A stretch of DNA of 8,611 nucleotides from an uncultured Clostridium sp. (GCA_946491915.1 CAMLYR010000061.1:1-8611), one strand, 5' to 3'. Shown: positions 1 to 6,756, counted from the stretch's first letter. The notes: generated by a model not told the origin, from the letters alone. Numbers and translations are program-made.

Positions 1-106
1 TTACTTCTCTTAACATTTCTTTTAAGTCTGATTCTGTAATTCTTGCTTTTCCTCTGATTTTTCTTGTAATTTCTTGTAATCTAGAAGATAATCCTTCAAA
101 AGCCAT
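1..106 (-). CDS. ffh: Signal recognition particle protein Ffh, N-terminal fragment
   Basis: The first 35 codons are present and the gene runs off the left edge of the window. The product is the SRP54-type GTPase that, with the SRP RNA, recognises signal sequences on nascent membrane and secreted proteins and delivers ribosomes to FtsY. The visible residues begin MAFEGLSSRLQEITRKIRG and continue with an ARITESDLKEMLREV stretch. This is the typical start of the helical N domain in bacterial Ffh; the GTPase and M domains lie outside. A GGAG ribosome binding site at 116-119 sits 9 nt before the ATG. The gene starts 24 nt after ylxM on the same strand, the usual ylxM-ffh operon of Firmicutes. Identification rests on this N-terminus and the neighbour, and both agree. 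Confidence 0.9.
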   Translation of the reverse strand, partial: MAFEGLSSRLQEITRKIRGKARITESDLKEMLREV

Positions 107-130
107 ATATTTCAACTCCATTCATTATTT

Positions 131-478
131 TTAAACTAAACAATTTAATTCTTTCTTAATATGTTCTAATACAACAGCTACTTGCTCATCTGAAGATTCT
201 TTTTGAATCTTTGTTAATTCTGATAAAACTTGTTCAATCTTTTTTTCTTGCTTTAACATCCTTTTCATAAACAATAGCTTTTCTTCATATTCAAAAAGCT
301 TCTTTTCCCCCTTTTTGATGATATCTCTAACAGCTTGTCTTGTGATGTCATTATTTTCTGCAATTTCTGATAAAGACAAGTCATTATTATAGTAGTCATT
401 TATGAATTCAAATTGTTTTTCAGTTAATAATTTTCCATATAAATCACATAAAATACTGATTTCTACATTTTTCTCCAT
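131..478 (-). CDS. ylxM: YlxM/UPF0122 family helix-turn-helix protein of the SRP operon
   Basis: This is a 115-residue YlxM (UPF0122) protein, close to the usual 105-115 residues. Residues about 20-62 form a sigma-70 region 4-like helix-turn-helix (LSLSEIAENNDITRQAVRD, then a lysine-rich recognition segment). The rest is a charged helical, probably coiled-coil, tail. The family is encoded next to ffh in Firmicutes and is thought to modulate SRP function or the expression of SRP components; the exact role is not settled. An AAAGGAG site at 488-494 lies 9 nt before the ATG, which fixes the start. A vegetative promoter lies just upstream, and ffh follows after a 24-nt gap, so the two are co-transcribed. 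No anomalies are visible. Confidence 0.92.
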   Translation of the reverse strand: MEKNVEISILCDLYGKLLTEKQFEFINDYYNNDLSLSEIAENNDITRQAVRDIIKKGEKKLFEYEEKLLFMKRMLKQEKKIEQVLSELTKIQKESSDEQVAVVLEHIKKELNCLV

Positions 479-512
479 AAATAACGACTCCTTTAAAATG
501 TAATGCTAATAT

Positions 513-541
513 ACTTTACACTATTTTTTTTAATTTGTCAA
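513..541 (-). promoter_or_regulatory. SigA-type promoter of ylxM-ffh
   Basis: Read on the minus strand, a perfect -35 TTGACA (536-541) is followed by a 17-bp spacer and a -10 TAAAGT (513-518, 4 of 6 matches). Transcription would start about 25 nt upstream of the ylxM ribosome binding site. The promoter lies just beyond the gerQ terminator, so the ylxM-ffh operon is insulated from the spore genes. Confidence 0.65.
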
Positions 542-550
542 TAGTTTTAA

Positions 551-591
551 AAGAAAAAAAGCCAAAAAAGGAATTTTTCCATTTGGCTTTT
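551..591 (-). terminator. Rho-independent terminator of cwlJ-gerQ
   Basis: A 10-bp stem (AAAAGCCAAA at 557-566 with TTTGGCTTTT at 582-591) encloses a smaller GGAA/TTCC hairpin. On the minus strand it is followed by a T tract interrupted by one C. It begins immediately after the gerQ stop codon and ends transcription from the spore genes. Confidence 0.85.
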
Positions 592-594
592 CTT

Positions 595-927
595 TTAATA
601 ATAATTATATCCTCCATATCCATTATTCATAAAGTTATTAATTCTTCTATTAGATATCGTAACAAATTTTATGGAATAAATATCGCAATAGGTAATTGTA
701 TCACTTTCTAATGCACGCAATAAAATATAACTGGCTCCCACATCTTCTAAAATGCCAACTCTATCCACTAAATTATTGGTTCCAATTAAAAACTCTACTC
801 TCATTAATTTTCCAATTTGCTCTCGTAAAAAAGCTGGTGTATAAATAGAATTTGTTAAAATTTCTGGTGAATCTTGATTAATGGTTACATTCCTATTCTC
901 TCTTTTTTCTTGTCTCTCATCTGCCAT
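595..927 (-). CDS. gerQ: GerQ-like spore coat/germination protein
   Basis: This 110-residue protein resembles the short clostridial form of GerQ. The conserved core, about residues 26-92, contains IYTPAFLREQIGKLMRVEF, then LIGTNNLVDRVGILEDVGA and CDIYSIKFVTI. The tail is rich in Gly, Tyr and Asn (residues 100-110), as is common in coat proteins. In Bacillus, GerQ is a coat protein crosslinked by transglutaminase and needed to place CwlJ in the spore. Here the gene directly follows a cwlJ homologue, which strongly supports the call. A GAGGAGG site at 934-940 ends 6 nt before the chosen ATG. An ATG at 942 would put that site inside the coding region, so it was rejected. The N-terminal 25 residues are charged and poorly conserved. 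The family call rests on the core motif plus context. Confidence 0.78.
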   Translation of the reverse strand: MADERQEKRENRNVTINQDSPEILTNSIYTPAFLREQIGKLMRVEFLIGTNNLVDRVGILEDVGASYILLRALESDTITYCDIYSIKFVTISNRRINNFMNNGYGGYNYY

Positions 928-1018
928 GTTAAACCTCCTCATACAATAAATTTGCTATCTTTTTATATTTTCATTAACTATAATGACATTAGATTCTCTA
1001 GTACTTTTTATAAAGCTC

Positions 1019-1466
1019 TTATGTACTTGCATATTGACTTGTTGGACGATAAAAACAATGTTCTCCCAGTCTTGTATGAAATGTTCCAGAACCATTTCTT
1101 GGAAATGTCGCATCACAACTAGGTTTAAACGGATTTAAATACCACAAGCATTCTCCAATTTCATTTAATCGATTTCCTGCTAATGCCCAATCCGCTATGT
1201 AATAGTGTTCTTCTGTTGGATTCATATTATAGATGTTTTGCGGATTATATCGATTAAATAATCTTTCTGTTGCACAATCAAATTGCCCTGGTTGAAAAAT
1301 AATATTTCTAACACTGCCACCTTGTGATATTCTTGCATATTCCCCTACTGTGCTATTTACTCTATTTAAAATTATACTTGCTACTGCCTTCATTCCATTA
1401 TCCCCTTCTCCTCCGTGCCTCACATTGAACAATTCTTGCAATCAACTCTCTATCTGAATATGCCAT
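1019..1466 (-). pseudogene. cwlJ: CwlJ/SleB-type spore cortex-lytic hydrolase, frameshifted near the start
   Basis: The frame after the break encodes a Hydrolase_2 (SleB/CwlJ) catalytic domain: GEGDNGMKAVASIILNRV, a QPGQFDC segment, an ADWALAG segment and a C-terminal GEHCFYRPT motif. Such enzymes depolymerise spore cortex peptidoglycan during germination. A good AGAGGTGA site (1472-1479) precedes an ATG at 1464-1466 encoding MAYSDRELIARIVQCEAR, the expected N-terminus ending in the conserved E-A-R around the catalytic glutamate. That frame is separated from the rest by one extra base at about 1412. Removing it restores a 148-residue protein, close to the 142 residues of B. subtilis CwlJ. As written, no frame carries both the start and the domain. 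gerQ follows 91 nt downstream. The shift could be a real mutation or a sequencing or assembly error; the otherwise intact domain favours an error or a recent event. Confidence 0.85.
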
Positions 1467-1487
1467 TTTCTTCACCTCTAATAATAA

Positions 1488-1513
1488 AATATATGCAATA
1501 TTTTTAAAGAAGT
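1488..1513 (-). promoter_or_regulatory. Candidate mother-cell sporulation promoter of cwlJ-gerQ
   Basis: On the minus strand CATATATT (1488-1495) resembles the -10 of sporulation sigma factors (SigE CATACANT, SigK CATANNNTA). An AC dinucleotide lies 16 nt upstream, at SigK spacing. No SigE-type -35 is clear. It is well placed, about 20 nt before the start codon, and cwlJ is sporulation-controlled in Bacillus. AT-rich DNA makes chance matches likely. Confidence 0.35.
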
Positions 1514-1524
1514 TCCTATTTTTA

Positions 1525-1571
1525 TAATATCAAAAAAGAAAATTTGAGTCTGTTCTCAAATTTTCTTTTTT
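1525..1571 (-). terminator. Strong terminator of the pheS-pheT operon
   Basis: A perfect 17-bp inverted repeat (1532-1548 with 1555-1571) has a 6-nt loop. Its core is GAAAATTTGAG with CTCAAATTTTC. On the minus strand it ends in a T6 tract. It lies 10 nt after the pheT stop and separates pheT from cwlJ. The A/T arms are symmetric, so it could act in both directions. Confidence 0.9.
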
Positions 1572-1581
1572 TCTCTAAATT

Positions 1582-3996
1582 CTATTTTCTTAATTCTGCA
1601 CCTACTGTTTTTTCCAATTCCGTAATAATATTTTCCATTGTAACATTTACTTCTTCATCACTTAATGTTTTGTTCTTATCTCTGAATGTTAAAGCATATG
1701 CCACACTCTTTTTATTCTCTCCTAGTTTTTCATTTCTATAAATGTCAAATAATTTTAATCCTTCTAATAATTTCTTAGCTTTCTTTGTAATAATTTTTTC
1801 GATTTGTCCAACCTCAACACTTTCATCAACAATAATGGCAATGTCTCTTTCTACTGCTGGGAATTTTGGAACTTCTACATATTTTTTGTTATTTCTTGAA
1901 TATTTTTCTAGTTTACTAATATTAATTTCTGCTAAATATACTCTTTTTTCAATATCATAATTATTTAAAACAACTGGATGTACTTCACCTAAAGTGGCAA
2001 TGACATCTCTTCCCACTGTGATATTTGCACATCTTCCTGGATGATATGATTTATTATTTGTTTCTCTTTCTACTTCATAATGATTAATATATGTTGCTTC
2101 TAATACATTTTCTACGATTCCTTTTAATATATAGAAATCAACATCATCTCCATACATACCAATAGTTAAAATATTTTCTTGTAAAGGTACTTCTCCTTTT
2201 TCTACTTCACCATGCATGTTTTTATAATTTCTTGAAATATCAAATAATTTTACATTTTGATTTTTCTTGTTGGCATTATTGGCTAATATTTGTAACATAC
2301 TTGGTATGGTTGATGGTCTCATCAATTTATATTCATCACTTAATGGATTTTGAATAGTAATTGCTGTTTTCTTTAATGTATCACTAATATTTGATTTTTC
2401 TAAATCTTTTTCACTTAAAAATCCATAAGTATATATTTCTGATAAACCACTATTAACAAGAACTTCTTGTATTTTCTTCTCTATTTTTTGTTCTTTATTT
2501 CTCATACCTAATGTCGTATCAGATTTAATTAATGTCGTTTCTAATTTGTCATATCCATAAAATCTTAATACTTCTTCTGCTAAATCTGCTAATTGTTCTA
2601 CATCCATTCTAAAATATGGTGCAGTGGCAATATCATTTTCAACCTTTATGTCTAACTTATTTAAAATATCAATCATTTCTTCTTTAGAAATATGTGTTCC
2701 TAATAATTGATTAATTCTATCACTATCTAATTTGATTTGATGTACTTTTTGTTTTGTTGGATATACATCTACTTTTCCATCTACCACTTCTCCTGCATGT
2801 AAAATTTCTACCAATTCTACTGCACGATTTACTGCTCTTAATGCATTTTCTGGTGATAATCCTTTTTCGAAACGAGAAGATGCTTCTGTTCTTAATCCTA
2901 CTTTTTTAGCTGTTTTTCTAACAGCTCCACCATAAAATACGGCTGATTCAAATACAACTGTTTCTGTATCATTTTCAATTTCTGAATTTAGTCCTCCCAT
3001 AACACCTGCAATAGCTACCGCTTTTTTATCATCTGCGATGACTAAATCATTTTCATCTAATATTCTTTCTTGTTCATCTAGCGTGATGATTTTTTCATTA
3101 TTTTTTGCTCTTCTTACTGTAATATGTTTTCCTTCAATTGAATTAATATCAAATGCATGCATTGGTTGACCCATTTCTAGCATGACATAGTTGGTAATAT
3201 CAACAATATTATTGATACTTCTGACACCACAAGCATTTAATCTTCTAACCATCCATTTAGGTGATGGACCAATCTTTACATTTTTTACGACTCTTGCAAT
3301 ATATCTGTAACATAAGTCAGGTGCTGTAATATCGACTTTTAATCCTTCGATTTCTTTTTTATCTTCTACTTTTAATTCATCAATATTTTTTCTAGGATTT
3401 TTAAATGGTTTTCCTAAAGATACTGCTGTTTCTCTTCCTAATCCTTCAATTGACAAACAATCTGGTCTGTTTGGTGTGATTTCAAAATCAATGATATCTT
3501 CTTTTAATTCTAATACATCTACTAAATCTTTTCCTAAATCTTTTTCGTATTTGTCATCTAAAATAAAGATACCATCTACCACTTTATCTGGATAACTTGC
3601 TGGATCAATTTCTAGTTCTTCCATTCCACACATCATACCTTGTGATTCTACACCACGTAATTTTCCTGTATGAATTGTTACACCTTTTGGTAACTCTGCT
3701 CCATCTTTTGCTACTGGTACAATTTGTCCAGTTTCTCCTACTTTAATATTAGGTGCTGCTGTTACAATTTGAAGAATTTCTCCGTTTCCAACATCTATTT
3801 TGGTTACTACTAATTTATCAGCATCTGGATGTTTTGTAACTTCTAAAATTTTTCCAACAACAACATTTTTTATGTTGTTCCCTTTTTGTTCTATGGTTTC
3901 AACCTTAGAACCTGTCATTGTTAAGATGTCTCCTAACTCTACTGTATCAACATCTATATCACTATATTCTTCTAACCATTCTCTACTTGCTTTCAT
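1582..3996 (-). CDS. pheT: Phenylalanine--tRNA ligase beta subunit
   Basis: This 804-residue protein has the same length as B. subtilis PheT. It is the beta chain of the (alpha-beta)2 enzyme that charges tRNA-Phe; it supplies tRNA binding and editing, while PheS holds the main active site. Residues about 40-150 are the EMAP-type tRNA-binding domain (GKILEVTKHPDADKL, then an APNIKVGE segment). The signature EITPNRPDCLSIEGLGRE lies at about 172-189. Next come the B3/4 editing region with RSINNIVDITNYVMLEMGQP, the B5 domain, and a catalytic-like core without synthetase activity. The last 95 or so residues form the ferredoxin-fold anticodon-binding domain (KFPAVERDIAI, then LFDIYRNEKLGENKKS). An AAAGGA site lies 10 nt before the ATG. 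It is the last gene of the T-box operon, 83 nt after an unrecognised small gene that separates it from pheS. No defects are seen. Confidence 0.98.
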   Translation of the reverse strand: MKASREWLEEYSDIDVDTVELGDILTMTGSKVETIEQKGNNIKNVVVGKILEVTKHPDADKLVVTKIDVGNGEILQIVTAAPNIKVGETGQIVPVAKDGAELPKGVTIHTGKLRGVESQGMMCGMEELEIDPASYPDKVVDGIFILDDKYEKDLGKDLVDVLELKEDIIDFEITPNRPDCLSIEGLGRETAVSLGKPFKNPRKNIDELKVEDKKEIEGLKVDITAPDLCYRYIARVVKNVKIGPSPKWMVRRLNACGVRSINNIVDITNYVMLEMGQPMHAFDINSIEGKHITVRRAKNNEKIITLDEQERILDENDLVIADDKKAVAIAGVMGGLNSEIENDTETVVFESAVFYGGAVRKTAKKVGLRTEASSRFEKGLSPENALRAVNRAVELVEILHAGEVVDGKVDVYPTKQKVHQIKLDSDRINQLLGTHISKEEMIDILNKLDIKVENDIATAPYFRMDVEQLADLAEEVLRFYGYDKLETTLIKSDTTLGMRNKEQKIEKKIQEVLVNSGLSEIYTYGFLSEKDLEKSNISDTLKKTAITIQNPLSDEYKLMRPSTIPSMLQILANNANKKNQNVKLFDISRNYKNMHGEVEKGEVPLQENILTIGMYGDDVDFYILKGIVENVLEATYINHYEVERETNNKSYHPGRCANITVGRDVIATLGEVHPVVLNNYDIEKRVYLAEINISKLEKYSRNNKKYVEVPKFPAVERDIAIIVDESVEVGQIEKIITKKAKKLLEGLKLFDIYRNEKLGENKKSVAYALTFRDKNKTLSDEEVNVTMENIITELEKTVGAELRK

Positions 3997-4028
3997 TTTA
4001 TTTCATTCCTTTCTCTAGGTGCAAATTT

Positions 4029-4055
4029 GGTTGGAAAAGAATTCATTTTTCAACC
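4029..4055 (-). other. Hairpin in the leader between the 114-residue gene and pheT
   Basis: GGTTG and CAACC close a near-perfect 10-bp stem with an A/T-rich inner part and a 7-nt loop (one mismatch in minus-strand RNA). No T tract follows, so it is unlikely to be a terminator. It could be an mRNA-stability or processing structure setting the pheT level. The structure is seen; any function is inference. Confidence 0.35.
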
Positions 4056-4079
4056 TTCTATTCCCTTCTTATGTTAATT

Positions 4080-4424
4080 TTACCATCTACCATAATCTCC
4101 ATATTTCTTTTGATAATCTTTGGTCGATTGATAATCATTATATCTAGGTCTTTCCTCTTTTCTTGAGCCATGATTCTGACTAATGCTATCTGTTCTTTTT
4201 CTACATTCCTCGTCTACAGCAATTTGGCTCATCAAATTTCTTCTTTTCGCTCTAAAAGGTGTTTCTACATCAGGTACTTGTTTTAATACTGTTTCATCTG
4301 ACTTTAACAAATATTTTCCTGATTTTGTAGATTCCACTCTATAATGTTCATTGCCTTTCTTTGTTAATATTGTCATAATCTGGTCAAATGTATATTCTTT
4401 GTTTTTTCTTTGAAATAACCCCAT
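4080..4424 (-). CDS. Unrecognised 114-residue basic, tail-disordered protein between pheS and pheT
   Basis: I do not recognise this family. The N-terminal 60 or so residues look folded (GLFQRKNKEYTFDQIMTIL, then YRVESTKSGKYLLKSDETV, suggesting helix then beta strands). The last 50 are very polar, rich in Lys, Arg, Gln, Tyr and Asp, and probably disordered. It has no signal peptide, membrane segment or zinc motif. A strong AAGGAGAG site lies 6-7 nt before the ATG, so translation is credible. Codon use is as AT-rich as its neighbours. It sits between pheS and pheT, which are normally adjacent, and should be expressed under the same T-box. The 196-nt gap upstream contains a palindromic repeat. 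The gene may have been inserted with that repeat or be a lineage-specific operon member; a link to tRNA-Phe charging is untested. Confidence 0.75.
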   Translation of the reverse strand: MGLFQRKNKEYTFDQIMTILTKKGNEHYRVESTKSGKYLLKSDETVLKQVPDVETPFRAKRRNLMSQIAVDEECRKRTDSISQNHGSRKEERPRYNDYQSTKDYQKKYGDYGRW

Positions 4425-4530
4425 TTTTACTCTCCTTAATCAATTAAATTTTTAATTAATTTTTGTTTATTTGTTAATTTACATATTATACAATTAACAA
4501 TCTATTTTTATTTTTTATTTTATAGTTATA

Positions 4531-4620
4531 GGTCCTGTCCCTTTTGTCCATTTTTTGAACATTGGGGACAGGTCAAATCGTTCATTTTTTGAACGATTTG
4601 GCACGTCCCTATCGTTCAAC
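4531..4620. repeat. REP/MITE-like palindromic repeat after pheS
   Basis: This GC-richer block stands out in AT-rich DNA and abuts the pheS stop codon. It has a perfect 10-bp hairpin (CAAATCGTTC 4574-4583 with GAACGATTTG 4591-4600, 7-nt loop). A longer inverted repeat pairs CCTGTCCC (4534-4541) with GGGACAGG (4565-4572). The 12-mer CATTTTTTGAAC occurs twice, once in each half. ATCGTTCA occurs at 4578 and again at 4611. GGGACAGG-type palindromes of this kind occur as dispersed REP elements in Firmicutes, some linked to REP-associated Y1 transposases. No transposase is present here. The remaining 4425-4530 is simple AT-rich DNA containing only the next ribosome binding site. Confidence 0.7.
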
Positions 4621-5640
4621 CTAAAATTGTTTTAAGAAACGAATATCATTTTCAAATAATAATCTCATGTCTTCGATTCCATATTTGGCCATGGCGATTC
4701 TTTCTACACCAAATCCAAATGCAAATCCTGAATAGATATCTGGATCAATTCCACAATTTCTTAAAACATTTGGATGAACTTCTCCACATCCTAATAATTC
4801 TATCCATCCTTCTCCTTTACATACTTTACAACCTTTTCCACCACATACAAAGCATGATACATCTGCTTCTGCTGATGGTTCTGTAAATGGAAAGTGATGT
4901 GGTCTAAATCTAATTTTCGTATTTTCTCCTAAACATTTTTTAGCAAACATCTCTAATGTTCCTTTTAAATCTGCCATAGAAATATTTTTGTCAACCACTA
5001 ACCCTTCTACTTGATGGAACACTGGTGAATGTGTTGCATCTACACTATCTGATCTATATACAGCTCCTGGGCATATGATTTTAATTGGTGGTTTTTGATT
5101 TTCCATAACCCTTGCTTGAACAGGTGATGTTTGACTTCTTAATACGATATCATCTGTAATATAGAATGTGTCTTGAACATCTCTTGCCGGATGATCTGGT
5201 GGTGTATTTAATTTGTCAAAATTATATGTTGCCTTTTCTACTTCTGGACCATCAGCAATTTCATATCCCATTCCTAAGAATATTTCTTCTACTTCTTGTA
5301 TAATTTTGGTAATTGGATGTAAAGATCCTAAAACAACTTTTTTGCTTGGTTCTGTAACGTCAATTGTCTCATTTTCTAATCTTTTTAAAAGTTCTTGATT
5401 TTTAAATTCTTTTTCTTTACTTTGAATTAAATTTTCAATTTCTTCTCTTAATTCATTTACTAAACTTCCTATAACTGGTCTTTCTTCTGGAGATAATCCT
5501 CCCATGCCTCTTAAAATAAGGGTTAGTTCCCCTTTTTTTCCTAAGTATTTTACTCTTAACTCATTTAATTCTTTTAAATCCTTTGAATCTGAAATTTCTT
5601 TAATAGATTTTTCTTTGATATTTGCAATTTGCTCTTTCAT
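4621..5640 (-). CDS. pheS: Phenylalanine--tRNA ligase alpha subunit
   Basis: This 339-residue catalytic subunit of cytosolic phenylalanyl-tRNA synthetase joins Phe to tRNA-Phe using ATP, in a heterotetramer with PheT. Residues 1-90 form the N-terminal coiled coil that contacts tRNA. Class II motif 1 begins around [12 protein letters not shown] (108-119). Motif 2 is CPGAVYRSD then HQVEG (190-213). Motif 3 is [12 protein letters not shown] (306-317). Four cysteines, [12 protein letters not shown] (263-274), form the Cys cluster common in Gram-positive PheS. The start was set at 5640 because an AAAGGA site (5650-5655) would abut an ATG at 5649 but lies 9 nt before this one. The preceding 109-residue gene ends 17 nt upstream, so translation is closely coupled. 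It is controlled by the Phe T-box. A palindromic repeat follows directly after the stop. Confidence 0.98.
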   Translation of the reverse strand: MKEQIANIKEKSIKEISDSKDLKELNELRVKYLGKKGELTLILRGMGGLSPEERPVIGSLVNELREEIENLIQSKEKEFKNQELLKRLENETIDVTEPSKKVVLGSLHPITKIIQEVEEIFLGMGYEIADGPEVEKATYNFDKLNTPPDHPARDVQDTFYITDDIVLRSQTSPVQARVMENQKPPIKIICPGAVYRSDSVDATHSPVFHQVEGLVVDKNISMADLKGTLEMFAKKCLGENTKIRFRPHHFPFTEPSAEADVSCFVCGGKGCKVCKGEGWIELLGCGEVHPNVLRNCGIDPDIYSGFAFGFGVERIAMAKYGIEDMRLLFENDIRFLKQF

Positions 5641-5657
5641 CTCGTCCATTCCTTTCT

Positions 5658-5987
5658 TTATAGTGGCTTATACTCTCCCGTTTTTTTGTATTGCCCATAT
5701 TTTCTGTTTAAAAATGATGTTCTTTTTTCACTAATCTTTCTATTTTTTTCTGTAAGAAGTAATACCTTTTTATTTTTTCTTTTTTCTTTAAAATTGCCAA
5801 CATACTCTATTTTATCTGTAAAATGGATTTTTAGAATATATACGCCCCATTCATTTAAAAATAAATTTGGTTCTATCTTCTTATTGGGAAATTCTAGTTT
5901 TGCTTCTTCAATATTTTTGATTAGTTGTTCTTTTGTAAAGGTTTTTGAATCAAAATAATATTCAATACATTTTCCTTCATTATTCAT
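5658..5987 (-). CDS. Unrecognised 109-residue basic protein, first gene of the T-box operon
   Basis: I do not recognise this family. The protein has an alternating helix/strand N-terminal half ([20 protein letters not shown], then [15 protein letters not shown]) and a strongly basic C-terminal half ([18 protein letters not shown], ending [11 protein letters not shown]). This suggests nucleic-acid contact, which is an inference. No signal peptide or membrane helix is seen. An AAAGG site touches the upstream ATG at 5999 but lies about 11 nt before the ATG at 5987, so the shorter form is preferred. The gene starts about 55 nt after the T-box terminator and ends 17 nt before pheS, its stop overlapping the pheS ribosome binding region. 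It should be induced with pheS when tRNA-Phe is uncharged. That position suggests a link to Phe charging or translation, but the sequence does not prove it. Confidence 0.75.
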   Translation of the reverse strand: MNNEGKCIEYYFDSKTFTKEQLIKNIEEAKLEFPNKKIEPNLFLNEWGVYILKIHFTDKIEYVGNFKEKRKNKKVLLLTEKNRKISEKRTSFLNRKYGQYKKTGEYKPL

Positions 5988-6040
5988 ATCTATCAACATC
6001 CTTTATTAAATTTTACTTAAAATTTAAATCCATGTCATCA

Positions 6041-6082
6041 AAAAAACCATCTCTTCCTAGTTTCTATTAGGACGAAATGGTT
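6041..6082 (-). terminator. Regulated terminator of the T-box leader
   Basis: The outer arms AACCAT/ATGGTT (6045-6050 and 6077-6082) and the inner TCCTA/TAGGA pairing form a stem followed on the minus strand by a run of seven T. Its 5' arm overlaps the segment that pairs with the T-box in the antiterminator, the standard switch layout. Confidence 0.9.
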
Positions 6083-6307
6083 ATTTTCCGTGGTACCACC
6101 TAAATTTATTAGTATGTTTTATACTAACCTCGTTATAGTTTTAACGGTCCAACCGCCTTTTCCTACTATCATTTCAAAAAAGGACCTAAAAAGTGAATTT
6201 TCTATATACGATATTTAATGGTTTCCAGCCAATGACCATTTTCTCTTGTAAATATTTGAAATATATATACTTTGCTTTTTAATTGGTTTTGCTCTATTTT
6301 TCTTACA
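6041..6307 (-). ncRNA. T-box riboswitch, phenylalanine specifier
   Basis: The leader binds uncharged tRNA-Phe and then allows read-through into the pheST operon. The T-box sequence AGGTGGTACCACGG (6088-6101) contains the UGGU bulge that pairs with the tRNA ACCA end. Stem I is visible: lower helix TTAAAAAG with CTTTTTAG; a specifier loop containing UUC followed by A (UUC at 6195-6197), the Phe codon; an upper A/T helix; and an apical hairpin AATGGT/ACCATT. A competing terminator follows the T-box. The unpaired codon in the internal loop, the downstream pheS and pheT and the T-box core agree, so the call is firm. The 5' boundary is estimated from the promoter. Confidence 0.95.
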
Positions 6308-6313
6308 GATAAT

Positions 6314-6342
6314 ATTGTATCATAAAAAAGCTTGAAAAACAA
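6314..6342 (-). promoter_or_regulatory. Promoter of the T-box/pheST operon
   Basis: The -10 TACAAT (6314-6319) is 17 bp from a weak -35 TTGTTT (6337-6342, 3 of 6 matches). The start would be near 6307, giving a leader that includes all of Stem I. The -35 lies inside a terminator-like hairpin for transcription arriving from upstream. Confidence 0.6.
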
Positions 6343-6351
6343 GCCTTTTTT
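6324..6351 (-). terminator. Terminator-like hairpin upstream of the T-box
   Basis: A GCTTG/CAAGC stem (6330-6334 with 6340-6344) extends through six A/T pairs around a single bulged base and ends in T6 on the minus strand. It would stop read-through from the cotJC remnant or the RNA locus before the T-box leader. It overlaps the pheST -35 region. Confidence 0.6.
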
Positions 6352-6385
6352 AGAAAATATTTCTATTTTTCTACTTTTCATGTAC

Positions 6386-6440
6386 AAAAACTCCCATATT
6401 ATTGTGGATATACATCTAGACCATGGTCTGTGTAATAGTA
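6386..6440 (-). pseudogene. Internally deleted remnant of a second cotJC-like gene
   Basis: Thirteen codons, YYYTDHGLDVYPQ then TAA, match the middle of CotJC-type manganese catalases and the other copy in this window (HTPHGVDVYPQ). Directly after them comes AATATGGGAGTTTTT, identical over 15 bp (6386-6400) to the right arm of the terminator behind the larger cotJC fragment (7967-7981). About 300 bp of gene between these points is missing. This is therefore a scar: the mid-gene segment joined to the terminator. Upstream it breaks off near 6440 beside another terminator. The protein is not functional. The match is short, but two independent landmarks in the right order make chance unlikely. 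Confidence 0.75.
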
Positions 6441-6441
6441 T

Positions 6442-6484
6442 ATAAAAAATGTTCACAAAGTAAATTAAAGTACACTTAGTGAAC
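6442..6484 (-). terminator. Terminator hairpin (repeat copy A) behind the toxin-like remnant
   Basis: GTTCAC (6451-6456) pairs with GTGAAC (6479-6484), and after one mismatch AAGT pairs with ACTT. On the minus strand the stem is followed by ATTTTTTAT, giving a plausible terminator. A related copy lies at 6931-6975, so the pair flanks the RNA locus. Confidence 0.65.
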
Positions 6485-6538
6485 TTTTATTTTTTCAGGA
6501 AACTCATTTATAGCATAAAACTAAAGGCTCATATTAAC

Positions 6539-6704
6539 CTAGTTTTGTTCTTTTAATAATATTTCTTTCATTTCAATTATATTGTAAAAGGGAATGTTAA
6601 TACCTTTTTTAGCAAGTTTTATAACATCTATTGATGTTTGTATTATTTTTCTTTTCAATGTTTCAGTTATTTCTACATCTTGCTTTTCCGTTTTCTACTT
6701 TCAT
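6539..6704 (-). pseudogene. Broken ORF in the toxin position of a type III toxin-antitoxin-like locus
   Basis: A GAGG site (6710-6713) lies 5 nt before an ATG at 6702-6704. The frame reads MKVENGKARCRNN and then stops at 6663. A second frame, without its own start, is open from about 6694 to a TAG at 6539. It encodes a protein-like segment including TLKRKIIQTSIDVIKLAKK and FYNIIEMKEILLKEQN. The simplest reading is a gene whose start survives but whose body is deleted and frameshifted. Its place, just after the antitoxin terminator and with a ribosome binding site, is where ToxN/CptN/TenpN-type endoribonucleases are encoded. I cannot align the surviving segment to a known toxin, so the identity rests on position alone. 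Confidence 0.45.
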
Positions 6705-6715
6705 TATTACCTCAT

Positions 6716-6752
6716 TTCTAAAAGAAAATCTACCTCCGAAAAGGTAGATTTT
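6716..6752 (-). terminator. Terminator after the pseudoknot repeats
   Basis: A perfect 11-bp stem (AAAATCTACCT 6725-6735 with AGGTAGATTTT 6742-6752) with a 6-nt loop is followed by TCTTTT on the minus strand. In type III toxin-antitoxin operons a terminator between antitoxin RNA and toxin gene sets their ratio; this one is in that place. Confidence 0.8.
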
Positions 6753-6756
6753 TATT

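Noticed and set aside
874..1122. Plus-strand ORF spanning the gerQ-cwlJ gap
   Set aside because: It lies opposite gerQ and cwlJ coding sequence without a ribosome binding site or recognisable protein.
6202..6456. Minus-strand ORF of 84 codons over the T-box leader
   Set aside because: It overlaps T-box Stem I, the promoter and the cotJC scar, lacks a ribosome binding site and has no protein-like pattern; the RNA structure explains the sequence.
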